Part shown: positions 1 through 8,080 of the stretch, piece after piece
How positions within the stretch are numbered: the first letter of the stretch is position 1
Layout: each line of letters starts with the position of its first letter
Translations under genes and position numbers: made by a program
Assembly (NCBI GenBank): GCA_963696525.1
Contig: CAVOKO010000012.1
Span: 744,001 to 808,000, forward strand
Direction: 5' to 3'
Source: CAWBRT01 sp963696525
GTDB lineage: Bacteria > Acidobacteriota > Terriglobia > Terriglobales > Acidobacteriaceae
DNA length: 64,000 nt
The notes under the pieces: generated by a model
Database searches by the model: none
What the model saw: the letters and a program-made list of their open reading frames with translations, nothing else
Told to the model about the DNA's origin: nothing

Positions 1-210
1 TTCAGCGTCGAAGGCGCAACTGTTGATTCTGGCAGTTTTCACTTGCCTCAGCCCAATGTCGCAGTTTCGACGCAGATGTCGCTTTTTAAGGCTTTGTCAG
101 ATGTAAAGAACCAGCAACTTGATGTAAAGATACTGCAGAAGCGCAGGCATTCAATTGACCTAAAGGTGTCAATTGATTTTAGCAAGACCGGAACTGAACC
201 ACTGCAATAA
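1..210 (+). CDS. C-terminal end of an unidentified protein (partial)
   Basis: Frame 1 is open from the first base of the window to a TAA at 208-210, giving 69 residues of the end of a protein whose start lies outside. The visible part is polar, has no Cys and no membrane segment, and ends in a basic stretch (LQKRRHSIDLKV) followed by KTGTEPLQ. The base composition is more AT-rich than the next gene. I do not recognise the family. Only the open frame and the clean stop before the next gene support it. Confidence 0.55.
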   Translation, partial: FSVEGATVDSGSFHLPQPNVAVSTQMSLFKALSDVKNQQLDVKILQKRRHSIDLKVSIDFSKTGTEPLQ

Positions 211-269
211 GTCAATTGTGACCAAAGTCATTGGCCCCGCCTATCGGCTCCGGTAGCCTTGAAACTGGT

Positions 270-1415
270 ATGGCAACCCTTGGTATTTCCAGCGAAGAAT
301 TGGTCCAATCCATTGAGCCCGCCCCAGCAGTGCGGCCGGCCCCGCCCGCCGTCGGCAAGAAGAAGCTCGTGCGCAGGGTGGAGGCGGATCGCTCGCAACT
401 GTTCCGACGCATCGTGCAATTCGCCTTCCTGGCGCTTAATCTCTGGGTCGGCTTAGAGTTCTACGCCTGGGTTCGCTTCTTCGAGACGGGCGGCGTGACG
501 AAGTACGTTGAGCGGCCCGCCGGGGTCGACGGCTGGCTGCCGATCGATGCGCTGATGAACCTGAAACTCGCGCTGCTCACCGGCAGTGTGCCGCGCGTGC
601 ATCCGGCTGGAATGTTTCTGCTGTTGACGTTTCTCGCCGTATCGCTACTGCTCCACAAAGCGTTTTGCTCATGGTTGTGCCCGGTCGGCACGCTCTCGGA
701 ATACTTGTGGAAGCTTGGCCGCAAACTTCTGCGCCGCAATTTTCAGATACCTCGCTGGGTCGACATTCCGCTGCGCGCTTTGAAGTATCTGCTGCTGGCA
801 TTTTTCGTCTGGATTATCGGCAGAATGTCCGTCGAGACGCTCGCTGGCTTCCTCTCCGGCCCCTACGGAATTATCGCCGACGTGAAGATGTTAAACTTCT
901 TCCGCCATCTCGGCCAAACCGGCGCCATCGTGCTCGCCGGATTGACGCTGCTTTCGCTCGTGGTGCAAAACTTCTGGTGCCGCTACTTGTGTCCCTATGG
1001 CGCGTTGGTGGGTTTAACTGCGCTGCTGAGTCCGGCGCGCATACGGCGGGAGCCCGCTCCCTGCATCGATTGCGGCAAGTGCGCGAAAGCCTGCCCCGCC
1101 TGGCTTCCGGTCGACCGGCTCGTCGAGATTCGTTCGGCCGAATGCACGGCCTGCATGGAGTGCGTCGCGGTGTGCCCGGCACAAGACGCGCTGCAGCTCT
1201 CGGTTTCAAGGGGCGCGCGGCACTCTCCGCGACCGCGTTTTTTGGGTTGGAAGGGGACAATCGCTCCCTGGGCCATGGCCGCGTGCATCGCCGCGATTTT
1301 CCTCGGACTGGCCGGTTACGCACGCCTCAGCGGCCATTGGCAAACCCGTGTTCCCAACGCGATCTATATGCGTCTGGTGCCCAATGCGGACTCGGAGAGT
1401 CACCCCGAAATGTAA
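270..1415 (+). CDS. membrane polyferredoxin, NapH/NosR-type 4Fe-4S protein
   Basis: 381-residue integral membrane iron-sulfur protein. About five hydrophobic segments are visible. Two membrane-edge motifs, CSWLCPVG and CRYLCPYG, match the CxxxCP signature of NapH/NosR/CcoG proteins, and two classical 4Fe-4S motifs follow (CIDCGKCAKACP and CTACMECVAVCP). Such proteins pass electrons from the quinol pool or membrane donors to periplasmic or maturation partners. The partner cannot be named because no nos, nap or cco genes are nearby. A TTG at 231 would add 13 residues; I prefer ATG 270 because the product then begins MATLGISSEE. The gene ends 37 bp before rsmG, so cotranscription is possible. 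Confidence 0.85.
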   Translation: MATLGISSEELVQSIEPAPAVRPAPPAVGKKKLVRRVEADRSQLFRRIVQFAFLALNLWVGLEFYAWVRFFETGGVTKYVERPAGVDGWLPIDALMNLKLALLTGSVPRVHPAGMFLLLTFLAVSLLLHKAFCSWLCPVGTLSEYLWKLGRKLLRRNFQIPRWVDIPLRALKYLLLAFFVWIIGRMSVETLAGFLSGPYGIIADVKMLNFFRHLGQTGAIVLAGLTLLSLVVQNFWCRYLCPYGALVGLTALLSPARIRREPAPCIDCGKCAKACPAWLPVDRLVEIRSAECTACMECVAVCPAQDALQLSVSRGARHSPRPRFLGWKGTIAPWAMAACIAAIFLGLAGYARLSGHWQTRVPNAIYMRLVPNADSESHPEM

Positions 1416-1452
1416 GCTTCAGAGGGAAGCGGCGGTGCTATGCTGCATTTTC

Positions 1453-2067
1453 ATGGAGCGGCGACAAATCTCCGACATGCTGTTGCCTTACCTGGGTGGG
1501 CACCCGCTCTCTGCTGAGCAGATCGATGATTTATCTACGTATATCGATATTTTGCTGAAATGGAATCGGGTAATCAACCTGACGGCGATCCGCCAGCCTG
1601 AGCAGGTTGTGCGGCGTCATTTTGGCGAGTCTCTATTTGCCGCCCGCCACCTGCTAGCTGCCGACGCGTCGGAGAGTGTAATCGATGTCGGCTCGGGGGC
1701 TGGTTTCCCTGGGGTCGTGCTAAAGATTTTTGCTCCTTCTATACGCTTGACGCTAGTGGAGTCGCACGGAAAGAAAGCCACCTTCTTACGGGAGCTGTCG
1801 CGGACCCTGCGCCTCAGCGACGTGCAAGTTGTGCAGGAGCGGGCTGAGCGTCTTCAGGAAAAGGCGGCTCTGATTACTTTCAGGGCGGTGGAAAAGTTTG
1901 AAAACATCCTTGGCAGTGCCGCTTCGTTGGTTGCGCCGGGGGGGCGTCTGGGAGCAATGATCGGTGCCAGCCAGTTCGCGGCTGCTGCGTCTATTTTGCC
2001 TGGCCAATGGAAATCCGTGGCAATTCCCGCGTCGGAATCGAGGATATTGGCAATCTGGCAGCGGTGA
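1453..2067 (+). CDS. rsmG: 16S rRNA (guanine-N7) methyltransferase RsmG (GidB)
   Basis: 204 residues, the usual RsmG length (207 in E. coli). It methylates G527 of 16S rRNA at N7 using S-adenosylmethionine. Family landmarks are the N-terminal helix with KWNRVINLTAI, the HFGES segment, the SAM-binding motif VIDVGSGAGFPGVVL, LVESHGKKATFLREL, and ITFRAVEKFENIL. ATG 1453 gives the family length; ATG 1480 is an alternative. The order rsmG-(parS)-parA-parB is the classical origin-proximal arrangement. Confidence 0.95.
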   Translation: MERRQISDMLLPYLGGHPLSAEQIDDLSTYIDILLKWNRVINLTAIRQPEQVVRRHFGESLFAARHLLAADASESVIDVGSGAGFPGVVLKIFAPSIRLTLVESHGKKATFLRELSRTLRLSDVQVVQERAERLQEKAALITFRAVEKFENILGSAASLVAPGGRLGAMIGASQFAAAASILPGQWKSVAIPASESRILAIWQR

Positions 2068-2084
2068 TCTCGGTTGGCCATCCG

Positions 2085-2112
2085 GGATAATGTTCCACGT
2101 GGAACATTATCC
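2085..2112. promoter_or_regulatory. parS centromere site 1
   Basis: Perfect 28-bp palindrome centred on CACGTG. Its core TGTTCCACGTGGAACA (2091-2106) differs from the widespread ParB-binding consensus TGTTTCACGTGAAACA by one symmetric pair. It lies 17 bp after rsmG and 465 bp before parA, where ParB-CTP loading sites are expected. Confidence 0.93.
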
Positions 2113-2186
2113 GCAAACTGTGCCCCTCATTGGATATAGCTTTCGGCAGAGGCTAAAAATGCCGGCAAAGACCGACGGGTATCCGC

Positions 2187-2202
2187 TGTTCCACGTGGAA
2201 CG
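2187..2202. promoter_or_regulatory. parS centromere site 2
   Basis: TGTTCCACGTGGAACG matches site 1 at 15 of 16 core positions; only the last base breaks the palindrome. It is 96 bp from site 1, measured core start to core start. The flanks are not palindromic, so it may be the weaker of the pair. Confidence 0.88.
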
Positions 2203-2424
2203 TCTCTTTCACCGGCGCGCTACCTCTTCTCGCGCTTCCGCCGGCACCATAAACCAAATTCGGCATCCATATTCCTCTCACCAGCCAAAAAAATATGGAT
2301 TTCGGCTGCTTTATCCACCGAATCCACAGCCGCCCACAGCAGATCACCGTTGAAGCGCGCCTCCGCCTCCGTTACTCTCGAAGTCGAAGAATCACCTGCC
2401 ATTCGCTTCCCGTCCCTGTCGGCT
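2203..2424. other. rsmG-parA gap, central part
   Basis: No gene seen. It holds a 9-bp inverted repeat (ATCCATATT at about 2266 and AATATGGAT at about 2292). It also has a DnaA-box-like TTATCCACC at 2311-2319, one mismatch from TTATCCACA, followed by further CCACA motifs (about 2324 and 2333). These could mark origin-associated DNA or be chance. Confidence 0.35.
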
Positions 2425-2550
2425 TAACAGGCTGCGGAAAAACAGATTCCAGGTGTCGGTTAGCCCATGAGTATTTGTGCAAGGATCTCGAGGTGCCCAC
2501 GTCGCGTAGCGCCTCGCTCGTCGTTCGGCGTCTTTTTCAGCAGCCCGCTT
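2425..2550. repeat. dispersed element with GGCTGCGGAAAAA / TTTTTCAGCAGCC ends
   Basis: About 126 bp bounded by imperfect inverted ends: CAGGCTGCGGAAAAAC on the left and TTTTTCAGCAGCCCGC on the right. The same ends bound an element at 16819-16938, and right-end-only copies occur at 8031 and 43050. The interior has no ORF and is not conserved between the copies by eye. The size and ends resemble a MITE or a REP-like element. Confidence 0.7.
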
Positions 2551-2576
2551 GTCTCGAACCCGAAAGGACTAACTGC

Positions 2577-3405
2577 ATGGCCCGGGTGATCGCTATCGCG
2601 AACCAAAAAGGAGGTGTCGGCAAGACGACGACCGCCATCAACCTTGCCGCATCCTTCGCCGCTGCCGAAGTGCCCACCTTGCTCATCGACTGCGATCCAC
2701 AGTCCAACAGCTCCAGTGGAATCGGCTTTCCCAAAGATCCGTCCCGCCTCAGTGCTTACGAATTGCTGGTTGAGGGCATTCCGGCTGAGCGAGATCCTGC
2801 AGCCTACCGCCATAGAAAATCTCTGGGTCATTCCATCCAGTAAGAATCTGATTGGCGCCAATATCGAGCTGGTGAGCGCAGAGGGGCGCGAATACCGCCT
2901 GCGCAATGCCATCGAGCCAGTCCTCGCGCGCTTTCAGTACATCGTGCTCGACTGTCCCCCGGCGCTCGATCTGCTCACACTCAATGCTTTGGTTGCCGCC
3001 GATTCCGTCCTGGTTCCCATGCAGGCCGAGTACTTTGCCCTGGAAGGCATTAGCGAGTTGCTCGATACCATCGAACGGGTCCGCCAGAATTTTAATCCCA
3101 GGCTCGCGGTCGAGGGCGTGGTGCTCACCATGTTCGATGAGCGCACCAATCTCGCCCAGAATGTTGCCACCGAATTGAAAACCCACTTTGGCGAATTGCT
3201 GTTCGAAACCAGTATCCCCAGGAATATACGGCTTGCCGAGGCCCCCAGTCATGGCCGCCCCGTTATCTCCTACGATCCACGTTCGCGGGGAGCAGAGAGT
3301 TACATACGGTTGGCCAAGGAATTAATGGATCGACAGGCCCGCACGGCCTTGCTACCCCCGTCCGAGGCAGACGAGCTGGCCATTAGCCCCGAGGCGGACC
3401 ACTGA
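2577..3405 (+). CDS. parA: chromosome-partitioning ATPase ParA (Soj), with an apparent +1 frameshift
   Basis: ParA/MinD-type ATPase that works with ParB-parS to segregate the replicated origin. The deviant Walker A motif KGGVGKTTTAINLA is near residue 11 and LLIDCDPQSN follows. After the shift come NLWVIPSS, IVLDCPPALDLLTLNAL, VPMQAEYFALEGI and IPRNIRLAEAPSHG. The first 69 codons read in the frame of ATG 2577, the rest one base later. Removing one G of the GG at 2783-2784 gives GIPLSEILQPTAIEN, exactly as expected, and a 275-residue product. With intact parB 24 bp downstream and parS upstream, a sequencing error is more likely than a true pseudogene. Confidence 0.9.
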
Positions 3406-3429
3406 ATTCATGCTTTCTGAGGTTTTGCG

Positions 3430-4311
3430 ATGAATGATAGACGAAAGGTTCTTGGGCGCGGTCTCGACACCCTGATTCCGGCAGCCCGCGCCGTGACCAC
3501 TACCCAACCCGTTTCCGCTCCAGGCGAAATGATTCGCCAGCTTCCGGTCGAGCAGATAGACCGCAACCCCTACCAGACCAGAAGCCGTTTCGATGAGACC
3601 GCGCTGGCCGAGCTGGCCGAGTCCATTAAAGCCTCCGGCGTCGTCCAGCCGATTCTGGTCCGGCCGCAGCTTAACGGGCGCTTTCAACTGATTGCGGGCG
3701 AACGCCGCTTGCTGGCCTCTCAAAAGGCCGGCAAAACCACCGTGCCGGCCATCGTCAAGCAAGTCTCCAACGAGCAGGCGATGGAGATGACGATCGTTGA
3801 AAATTTGCAACGCGAGGATCTGAACCCCGTTGAGCAGGCGCGAGCTTACGAGCGTCTTGGCCGCGAATTCGGTCTCACACAGGAGCAGATGGCACAGCGT
3901 ACCGGCAAAGAACGTTCCAGCGTTGCCAATTTCCTCCGACTGCTCAAACTGCCATCCGACGTGCAAACCCTGGTCGAAGAAAACAAACTCAGCTTCGGCC
4001 ATGCCAAGGCGTTGATGAGCCTGGACTCGCCTGAAGCCGTTCTTAAGCTTGCCAATCGAGCCGTGGCGCTCTCCATGTCCGTACGCCAAGTTGAAGGCAC
4101 CGTGCATAGTTTGGTGCATCCAGAACCGAAGCGGGAAAAAGTTGAGCGTCAGGTCGATCCCAATGTTCGCGAGGCCGAACGTCAACTGCAGAGGGCACTC
4201 GGAGTTTGCGTGGAGATTACCGACAACAAGGGCAAGGGCAGGATCGTTATCGAATACAAATCCCTGGAAGACTTTGACCGGGTCGTGGAGGCGCTGGGGC
4301 GCGAGAGCTAG
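3430..4311 (+). CDS. parB: chromosome-partitioning protein ParB (Spo0J)
   Basis: 293 residues, standard for chromosomal ParB, a CTP-dependent DNA clamp loaded at parS. The N-terminal LGRGLDTLIP segment corresponds to the ParA-stimulating peptide. The CTP-binding core has LPVEQIDRNPYQTR, SGVVQPILVRP, IAGERRLLAS and TIVENLQREDLNPVEQA. The helix-turn-helix region (LTQEQMAQRTGKERSSVANFLRLL) reads parS, and a C-terminal dimerisation domain follows. It starts 24 bp after parA, so the two are probably cotranscribed. Its targets are probably the sites at 2091 and 2187. Confidence 0.96.
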   Translation: MNDRRKVLGRGLDTLIPAARAVTTTQPVSAPGEMIRQLPVEQIDRNPYQTRSRFDETALAELAESIKASGVVQPILVRPQLNGRFQLIAGERRLLASQKAGKTTVPAIVKQVSNEQAMEMTIVENLQREDLNPVEQARAYERLGREFGLTQEQMAQRTGKERSSVANFLRLLKLPSDVQTLVEENKLSFGHAKALMSLDSPEAVLKLANRAVALSMSVRQVEGTVHSLVHPEPKREKVERQVDPNVREAERQLQRALGVCVEITDNKGKGRIVIEYKSLEDFDRVVEALGRES

Positions 4312-4386
4312 AGCGAAGCAAAAGGTACATAGAATCTCTGGTCTCGCCGTAATCGATCTCTCCGCTCTATCTAGTCAGCCTCAAAT

Positions 4387-4410
4387 ATGTATCTATATAT
4401 ATAGATACAT
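4387..4410. repeat. 24-bp perfect AT-rich palindrome
   Basis: Both arms read ATGTATCTATAT, centred between 4398 and 4399. It sits in the 289-bp gap after parB, which otherwise holds no gene. There is no U-tract, so it is not a normal terminator. It could be an operator or a cruciform-prone site. Confidence 0.6.
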
Positions 4411-4600
4411 AACATAATTTCCCTCCAGTCCCACATCGTCCCGCTCGGGATCAAGTAGTCGAGATGCGGCAGCCGTAGCGGCTCGCCGCCGTTATTCGTG
4501 ACAGTTGCGCTCGTTTGCGAGCCCGAACAAACTCCGTGGCGTTCTCACTCCCGAAGCGCAGCCTGCGCTATACTGCCCACATTCAAGAAGAGGAGCACCC

Positions 4601-5095
4601 ATGTTCTGCGAGGCGTGTGGCACGCAACTTCAGCCCGCGCAGCACTTTTGTTCCACCTGCGGCAAGGCGATTTCGTCTGCCCCATTCGCCGCGGCCAGCG
4701 TTACTGCCGGAGGGCGGGTGCGGCAGCATATCCATGTCCTGGGTATCTTCTGGCTGGTTCTCTCGGGCCTGCACCTGCTAGGTGGACTCTTCCTATTCGC
4801 TGCTGCCAATGCCTTTCTGTTGGCTCTCGAGCACGGCGCTCATGCCGCCCCGCTTTTTGTGCGCCCCGTCATTGCCCTCATCGCGCTGCTCATCTCAGGC
4901 AAGGGTCTGTTCGGCGTAGTGGCCGGTCTTGGACTTCTCAAACGAGCCCGATGGGCGCGAGCGCTGGTGCTCGTTATCGCATTCCTGTCTTTATTTGAAC
5001 TGCCGTTTGGGACGGCGCTTGCGATCTACACGCTCTGGGTGCTGCTCTCATCCAACGCGGACCAGGAGTATCGCACTCTGGCAGCCGGCGGCTGA
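4601..5095 (+). CDS. zinc-ribbon membrane protein, unknown function
   Basis: 164 residues. The N-terminus is a double-CxxC zinc ribbon (MFCEACGTQL and FCSTCGKAI) like those of many bacterial zinc-ribbon membrane proteins. About four hydrophobic segments follow (IFWLVLSGLHLLGGLFLF, ALIALLISGKGLFGVVAGLG, ALVLVIAFLSLFEL, ALAIYTLWVLL). The start is set by AGAAGAGGAG at about 4586-4595, a good ribosome-binding site 5 bp before ATG 4601. It converges on dus with a 15-bp gap. No specific function can be assigned. Confidence 0.8.
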   Translation: MFCEACGTQLQPAQHFCSTCGKAISSAPFAAASVTAGGRVRQHIHVLGIFWLVLSGLHLLGGLFLFAAANAFLLALEHGAHAAPLFVRPVIALIALLISGKGLFGVVAGLGLLKRARWARALVLVIAFLSLFELPFGTALAIYTLWVLLSSNADQEYRTLAAGG

Positions 5096-5110
5096 AAAAC
5101 GCGGAGATTA

Positions 5111-6217
5111 TCAACCGTAGATGGCGCCGGCCGCTCTCGCCAGCGGCGCGTTCGAATCATCGCTGCTGTCCTGCACCTGGTCACGGTCGAGCGGGCGCTC
5201 GAAAAACCGTTCCACTTCGTCCAGGATCTGGCGCTCGCTCTGGGCGTGGTAGATCGCCTTGCGCAACTGCGCGCCGCCGCGAACGCCGTGCGTGAACCAG
5301 GACGCAAATTGCTTCATCTTCCCGGCAGCGTCGCGATATTCCTCTTCGATCAACATTTCGAAGTATCGATGAATCATGTGGAAGCGATCGGCCTCGGTTG
5401 CCATCTCATAGCAGCCGCGCTCCGTATACTCCGCAATCTGCCGGAAGATCCACGGGTTCGACGCCGCCGAACGGCCGATCATCACCGCGTCGCAGCCGGT
5501 TTCGGCGATCATGCTCGCCGCGTCCTCCGGTGAGCGGATGTCGCCGTTGCCAATTACGGGAATCCCGACGAGTTGCTTCAACTCTGCGATCCAGCGCCAC
5601 TGTGCCTGGCCGCTGTAACCCTGCTCGCGGGTGCGGGCGTGCATGGCGATGGCATTCAGTCCACACTCTTCCGCCAGCCGCGCCAGTTGCGGATAGACCA
5701 GCTCTTCCTCGTTCCAGCCGGCGCGGAACTTCACGGTGAACGGAATTTTCACGGCCGCGCGAATCGAGCGGAAGATGCGCTCGATTAATGGCAGGTCCCG
5801 CAGCAGTCCCGAGCCCCCGTTGCACTTGACCACTTTTTTTGCCGGGCAGCCAAGGTTCAGGTCGACCAGGTCGAAGCCGAAGCCCTCGATCATGCGCGCG
5901 GCCTCGGCCAGCGATTCCGGCTTGCTGCCGAACAGTTGCGCCGAAATCGGGTGCTCGTCGGCGTAGAAGTGGAGATAGCGCTTGGCCTTTCGATCTTTGC
6001 CGCGCAGAATGCCGTCGGCCGAGGTGAACTCGGTCATGATCAGGCCGCAGCCTCCCATCTCGCGAATGAAACGCCGGAAAACCGTGTCGGTAACGCCCGC
6101 CATGGGAGCCAGCACGGTGGCTGGAGCGATCGTGATGCCGCCGATTTCGAGACGCGCCGGGACCCTCGCCTCCGTCGGCGCGGTGCGCTCTGCCGGGTTG
6201 TCGTAGAACTTGTGCAT
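5111..6217 (-). CDS. dusB: tRNA-dihydrouridine synthase, DusB-like
   Basis: 368-residue FMN enzyme that reduces uridines in the tRNA D-loop. Landmarks are VLAPMAGVTDTVFRRFIRE (FMN-binding TIM-barrel start), FTSADGILRG, SAQLFGSKPESLAEAA, DLNLGCPAKKVVKCNGGSGLL (catalytic Cys region), FTVKFRAGW, MHARTREQGYSG, IPVIGNGDI and GCDAVMIGRSAASNPWIF. The length fits the family (about 320-350) with a short N-terminal extension of about 20 residues (MHKFYDNPAERTAP). The subtype call is approximate, since DusA/B/C separation needs a tree. It is probably a single gene reading toward the zinc-ribbon gene. Confidence 0.93.
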   Translation of the reverse strand: MHKFYDNPAERTAPTEARVPARLEIGGITIAPATVLAPMAGVTDTVFRRFIREMGGCGLIMTEFTSADGILRGKDRKAKRYLHFYADEHPISAQLFGSKPESLAEAARMIEGFGFDLVDLNLGCPAKKVVKCNGGSGLLRDLPLIERIFRSIRAAVKIPFTVKFRAGWNEEELVYPQLARLAEECGLNAIAMHARTREQGYSGQAQWRWIAELKQLVGIPVIGNGDIRSPEDAASMIAETGCDAVMIGRSAASNPWIFRQIAEYTERGCYEMATEADRFHMIHRYFEMLIEEEYRDAAGKMKQFASWFTHGVRGGAQLRKAIYHAQSERQILDEVERFFERPLDRDQVQDSSDDSNAPLARAAGAIYG

Positions 6218-6301
6218 GCAGTCCTATTCTAGGCCAATCCATGTTCCATTGCCGGCATTGCACCTTGGATCCGTCGTGATTAGCAGGCTGCAAATGGGCA
6301 C

Positions 6302-6329
6302 AAGAAAGCCTCCGCCTTCACGGAGGCTT
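6302..6329 (-). terminator. rho-independent terminator of rpmE
   Basis: The stem AAAGCCTCCG / CGGAGGCTTT with a 6-nt loop lies about 35 bp after the rpmE stop. Read on the minus strand it is followed by CTTGTG after three stem Ts, so it has only a short U-rich tail. Confidence 0.75.
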
Positions 6330-6364
6330 TGCTCGCGAATGACTCTAATGCCGGCTGTTCCGCG

Positions 6365-6577
6365 CTACTTCTTCTCAATCTTGGCGTACTTGCGACGGAA
6401 GCGTTCGATGCGTCCGGCGGTGTCAATCTCCCTCTGCTTGCCGGTAAAGAAGGGATGGCAGTTGGAACAGATTTCAACGTGGATGTCGCCATGGTGGGTG
6501 CTGCGGGTTAGAAAGCTGTGTCCGCAAGCGCACTGCACGCGTACTTCCGAATAGTTGGGATGGGTTGCTGCTTTCAT
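6365..6577 (-). CDS. rpmE: 50S ribosomal protein L31
   Basis: 70 residues beginning MKAATHPNYSEVRVQC, typical of bacterial L31. The zinc-binding (C+) form is indicated by CACGHSF and ICSNCHPFFTGKQR. The family C-terminus (GRIERFRRKYAKIEKK) is present. The reading frame extends 16 codons further upstream, but ATG 6577 matches the family start. A hairpin terminator follows at 6302-6329. Confidence 0.96.
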   Translation of the reverse strand: MKAATHPNYSEVRVQCACGHSFLTRSTHHGDIHVEICSNCHPFFTGKQREIDTAGRIERFRRKYAKIEKK

Positions 6578-6711
6578 GATTGCTATAAAACCTCTGCGCC
6601 AAAGATCTATTGTAGCCGGAAGCATCGAAATCCGGCAAGTTCGAAGGATACAGGTTATCGACTAGCTTCCCCGGCTCTTGAACTGCTTGACCAATGGCGT
6701 ACACTTTGGGC

Positions 6712-6798
6712 ATGGCAAACAAAAACGCACCGAAACGTGAAGTCAAAAAGCCGCCCAAGAAAAAGACTAAAGTGTCCTCCGAGGACTTCGGCCAATAA
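6712..6798 (+). CDS. small lysine-rich protein
   Basis: 28-codon ORF, ATG 6712 to TAA 6796-6798. The product starts MANKNAPKREVKKPPKKK and ends VSSEDFGQ, with 9 Lys in 28 residues. The strong Lys/Pro bias and orderly ending suggest a real small protein, perhaps nucleic-acid binding. The ribosome-binding site is weak. It lies between divergent rpmE and the 73-residue membrane protein that starts 17 bp later. I recall similar small basic proteins from this group but cannot verify that here. Confidence 0.5.
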   Translation: MANKNAPKREVKKPPKKKTKVSSEDFGQ

Positions 6799-6815
6799 TT
6801 GCAGCGGTAAGCGGC

Positions 6816-7037
6816 ATGAACCGACTCTCGTTGTTTGGGCTGTTCGCGGTCACGGCCATGCTCGTCTGCTATGCCTTCGAGAATCGAAGTCCGTGGTACA
6901 TCCTCGGATTTGCGATCGCGTGCATGTTGGGATCGCTCTACGGCTTTCTGCAGGGTGCATGGCCATTCGGGCTGGTTGAAGCCGTCTGGTCCGTGGTCGC
7001 GCTCCGCCGCTGGCTGGTGGCGAAGCGTTTGAGTTGA
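6816..7037 (+). CDS. small membrane protein, unknown
   Basis: 73 residues. The first hydrophobic segment is LSLFGLFAVTAMLVCYAF, then a glycine-bearing one (ILGFAIACMLGSLYGFL), then GLVEAVWSVVALRRWL and a basic end. It resembles short 'YgaP/amino acid transporter-like' membrane proteins found beside small ORFs, but I cannot name the family. Only a TAAG about 7 bp upstream serves as a ribosome-binding site. The gene may be translated with the preceding Lys-rich ORF. Confidence 0.6.
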   Translation: MNRLSLFGLFAVTAMLVCYAFENRSPWYILGFAIACMLGSLYGFLQGAWPFGLVEAVWSVVALRRWLVAKRLS

Positions 7038-7061
7038 TCGGTCATTGCTGGTCGTCCATTG

Positions 7062-7655
7062 CTAGTCGTCCTCGAAAATTTGAGGGCTGCCCAAAACGCC
7101 TGCTTGATACTCGATCAACATGATTCCGCAATTGCGCGGAACCCGCGCGTGCCGATATCCACCGGCCAGGTGCGCCCAAAGCGCGAGCATGACAGCCCCA
7201 TGGCTCACCACTACCATGTCCTGTTGCGGATAGCGCGCGCCCAGCGCTAGCATTACGGCAACCGCCCGCAGCCGCACGTCCTCGTAGCTCTCGCCGCCTG
7301 CGGGCCGCCAGAGCCATTGTTCCTCGCTGTTCAGGAAATTCGCCGCGTCCGCCGAGGCCTCTGGCCGCTCCGCCCACGGCCGTCCCTTCAGGCATCCCAA
7401 GTCTCTCTCCTCGAGACCATCGAACACTTCGAGCGGTAGCTGCAACCCTGCGGCAATGATCTCCGCGGTTTCGAGAGCACGCTTGAACTTGCTGGAGACG
7501 ACGCGCTCCGGCCTGAATCGCGAGCTGATCCGCTCCCTCAATTCTTGAGCTTGCCTTCGTCCCACCTCGGTTAGCGAAACCTCGCCGGACCCGGAAAAAA
7601 TGCGGCTGCGATTGGACTCGCTCTCGCCGTGACGGACCATGATCACTTTGCCCAT
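7062..7655 (-). CDS. histidine phosphatase family protein (phosphoglycerate mutase-like)
   Basis: 197 residues of the phosphohistidine branch-1 superfamily. The catalytic RHGES motif is at residues 8-12 (VRHGESESNRSRIF), LTEVGRRQAQEL follows, then SSKFKRALETAEII, and the second catalytic His is in VVVSHGAVM. It is shorter than glycolytic phosphoglycerate mutase (about 230-250) and lacks its extra loop. A broad-specificity phosphatase (alpha-ribazole phosphatase or sugar-phosphate type) is more likely. No cobalamin genes are near to favour CobC. It converges on the 73-residue membrane gene. Confidence 0.85.
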   Translation of the reverse strand: MGKVIMVRHGESESNRSRIFSGSGEVSLTEVGRRQAQELRERISSRFRPERVVSSKFKRALETAEIIAAGLQLPLEVFDGLEERDLGCLKGRPWAERPEASADAANFLNSEEQWLWRPAGGESYEDVRLRAVAVMLALGARYPQQDMVVVSHGAVMLALWAHLAGGYRHARVPRNCGIMLIEYQAGVLGSPQIFEDD

Positions 7656-7887
7656 GAATTGTGCTCGCCCACTCCCAACCGTGAAAGGTAAATTTCAAGA
7701 TTACCGCAATGGACCACGGTTGGGTATGCGCAACTCTTGGGTGACGGCGCACTGGGACCCGCGTTAAAGATTAAGAATTTAAAAACTAAAAGATAGCGAA
7801 GAGGTGAGGACGGCCGTCGGCGCTCAATGAAAAGCGAGAACCTGTGGCGGCTTCAGAACCGGTCCTCCCGGAGCTGTCAATGCCGGA

Positions 7888-8010
7888 CCGGGGACCCCGA
7901 ACGCCACCCCAGCAAATCAAGGCGTTTGCCGGGGACCCCGCATGCCACCCAGCAAACCAGGGCGTTTGCGGGACCCCCCGTTTCCCACCCCAACAAGCCC
8001 CAGCGGCTTG
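7888..8010. repeat. three tandem C-rich hairpin repeats (~41 bp each)
   Basis: Units are 7888-7928, 7929-7968 and 7969-8010. Each starts (C)CGGGGACCCC, contains CCACCC(C)AGCAA and ends GGCGTTTG or CGGCTTG, with internal complementarity (GCAAA/TTTGC or CAAGC/GCTTG). Related single copies are at 45743-45781 and 57633-57665, with a fragment at about 21535. Confidence 0.75.
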
Positions 8011-8030
8011 TCGGGGACCCGGCTTCGGCG

Positions 8031-8050
8031 CGTTTTTCAGCAGCCTGCTA
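8031..8050. repeat. right-end copy of the CAGCAGCC element
   Basis: CGTTTTTCAGCAGCCTGCTA matches the right end of the elements at 2425-2550 and 16819-16938. No left end is seen nearby; the C-rich units take its place. Confidence 0.6.
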
Positions 8051-8080
8051 AGTCCTCGCCTCGTTGAACACCAGAAACCT

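Larger units (their letters stand above)
7756..8080. other. intergenic repeat block upstream of the histidine phosphatase and downstream of hup
   Basis: No credible gene. Most of it is three C-rich tandem units (7888-8010) followed by a right-end copy of the CAGCAGCC element. Confidence 0.6.

Noticed and set aside
665..1558. 297-codon frame overlapping the polyferredoxin and the rsmG start
   Set aside because: Arg-rich translation typical of a GC-rich shadow frame; the other frame holds clear iron-sulfur motifs.
7888..8010. CRISPR array
   Set aside because: Units are contiguous and diverged, with no unique spacers and no cas genes.
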